From: Nitrosopumilus sp.
Lineage (GTDB): Archaea; Thermoproteota; Nitrososphaeria; Nitrososphaerales; Nitrosopumilaceae
Reading direction: 5' to 3'
DNA length: 47,172 nucleotides
Assembly: GCF_025699255.1 (NCBI RefSeq)
Contig: NZ_JAILWA010000011.1
Span: 1-47,172, forward strand
The position numbers and the translations under genes are program-made. The notes under the pieces are model-generated. The model did not search any database and was not told the origin of the DNA. It worked only from the letters and a program-made list of their open reading frames with translations. Below, in pieces: positions 47,054 to 47,172 of the stretch; positions within the stretch are counted from its first letter, which is position 1, and each line of letters opens with the position of its first letter.

Positions 47054-47172
47054 TTGAGCAACAACAAAAAATCTAAAGACGCAGAAGACATCTTATCAGA
47101 ATTTGATTCTAGAAATAAACCTGAACCAACACCAGAACCTGAACCAACACCAGAACCTGAACCAACACCAGA
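47054..47172 (+). CDS. Pro/Glu/Thr-repeat protein (partial, runs off the right edge)
   Basis: The frame starts TTG at 47054 and is open to the window end. Thirty-nine residues are visible: a polar start with KKSKDAEDILSEFDSR and then a repeat of PEPEPT type. The repeat is an 18-bp tandem unit beginning near 47120. Such Pro/Glu linkers usually separate globular domains or span cell-surface layers; here there is no signal peptide at the start, so it may be cytoplasmic. The rest cannot be seen. Confidence 0.7.
   Translation, partial: MSNNKKSKDAEDILSEFDSRNKPEPTPEPEPTPEPEPTP
47120..47172. repeat. 18-bp tandem repeat encoding Pro-Glu-Pro-Thr units
   Basis: Two full 18-bp units (47120-47137 and 47138-47155) and a nearly complete third (47156-47172) run off the window edge. 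Each unit encodes six residues in the frame of the partial gene at 47054. Confidence 0.9.

Overview
The window looks like a chromosomal segment from a mesophilic ammonia-oxidising archaeon of the Thaumarchaeota (Nitrososphaerota), most like Nitrosopumilus. The signs are AT-rich DNA (about one third G+C by eye), archaeal information-processing genes (TBP, TFB, aIF1, Sec61-beta, type II methionine aminopeptidase, archaeal RNase P RNA, Tsr3), coenzyme F420 genes, DUF2070 and DUF1512 membrane proteins, an archaeosortase-family protein and many very small zinc-finger proteins. I see no insertion sequence, phage gene, CRISPR array or integrase. The content is mainly core and lineage-specific.

Layout. 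1-6.7 kb (all minus): a Lys-rich tail protein running off the left edge, a cation/proton antiporter, two universal stress proteins, a CNNM/CBS protein, purM between two PAC2 proteins, and a winged-helix regulator with an operator-like inverted repeat on its own start. 6.9-7.9 kb: a Na+/Ca2+ exchanger. 7.9-14.5 kb (minus): pmbA/tldE, cofH, cofG, an HtrA protease, a family 2 glycosyltransferase and an SRPBCC protein. 14.5-19 kb: a structured RNA candidate, an EMAP/CsaA-type tRNA-binding protein, TBP, DUF1512, small zinc ribbons, map, tRNA-Pro(UGG) and a C/D-box sRNA candidate. 19-25.3 kb: a large lamin-tail surface protein, tsr3 and an unusual membrane-anchored substrate-binding protein. 25.3-30.6 kb: a solitary Mrr-like nuclease, DUF2070, Sec61-beta, an SSSCA1-type protein, aIF1, a CPBP protease and TFB. 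30.7-32.3 kb: cofC and cofD. 32.4-38.5 kb: a membrane protein with a Cys-rich tail, RHH and C2H2 miniproteins, RNase P RNA, a methyltransferase and a 985-aa secreted protein. 38.5-42.3 kb: geranylgeranyl reductase, SDR and 3-hydroxyisobutyrate-dehydrogenase-type genes. 42.3-47.2 kb: C2H2 miniproteins sharing one TATA box, a DsbA-like protein with a membrane partner, an archaeosortase homologue, DNA polymerase IV, and a PEPT-repeat protein cut by the right edge.

How it works together. Four F420 genes (cofG, cofH, cofC, cofD) lie in two operons. TBP and TFB, RNase P RNA, Tsr3 and aIF1 belong to transcription, RNA processing and translation. The envelope set comprises two modular surface proteins, HtrA, CPBP, DsbA-like, the archaeosortase homologue and the anchored solute-binding protein. 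Many genes have a TATA-like element about 25-28 nt upstream of the start codon, often GTG or TTG. This predicts leaderless mRNAs, and I used it to choose several starts.

Most striking observations: a family 5 solute-binding protein whose sequence blocks appear circularly permuted; one TATA box exactly equidistant from two divergent start codons; an uncharacterised structured RNA at about 14570-14648; an archaeosortase homologue with Ser where Cys is expected; and a metallothionein-like cytoplasmic tail on a membrane protein.
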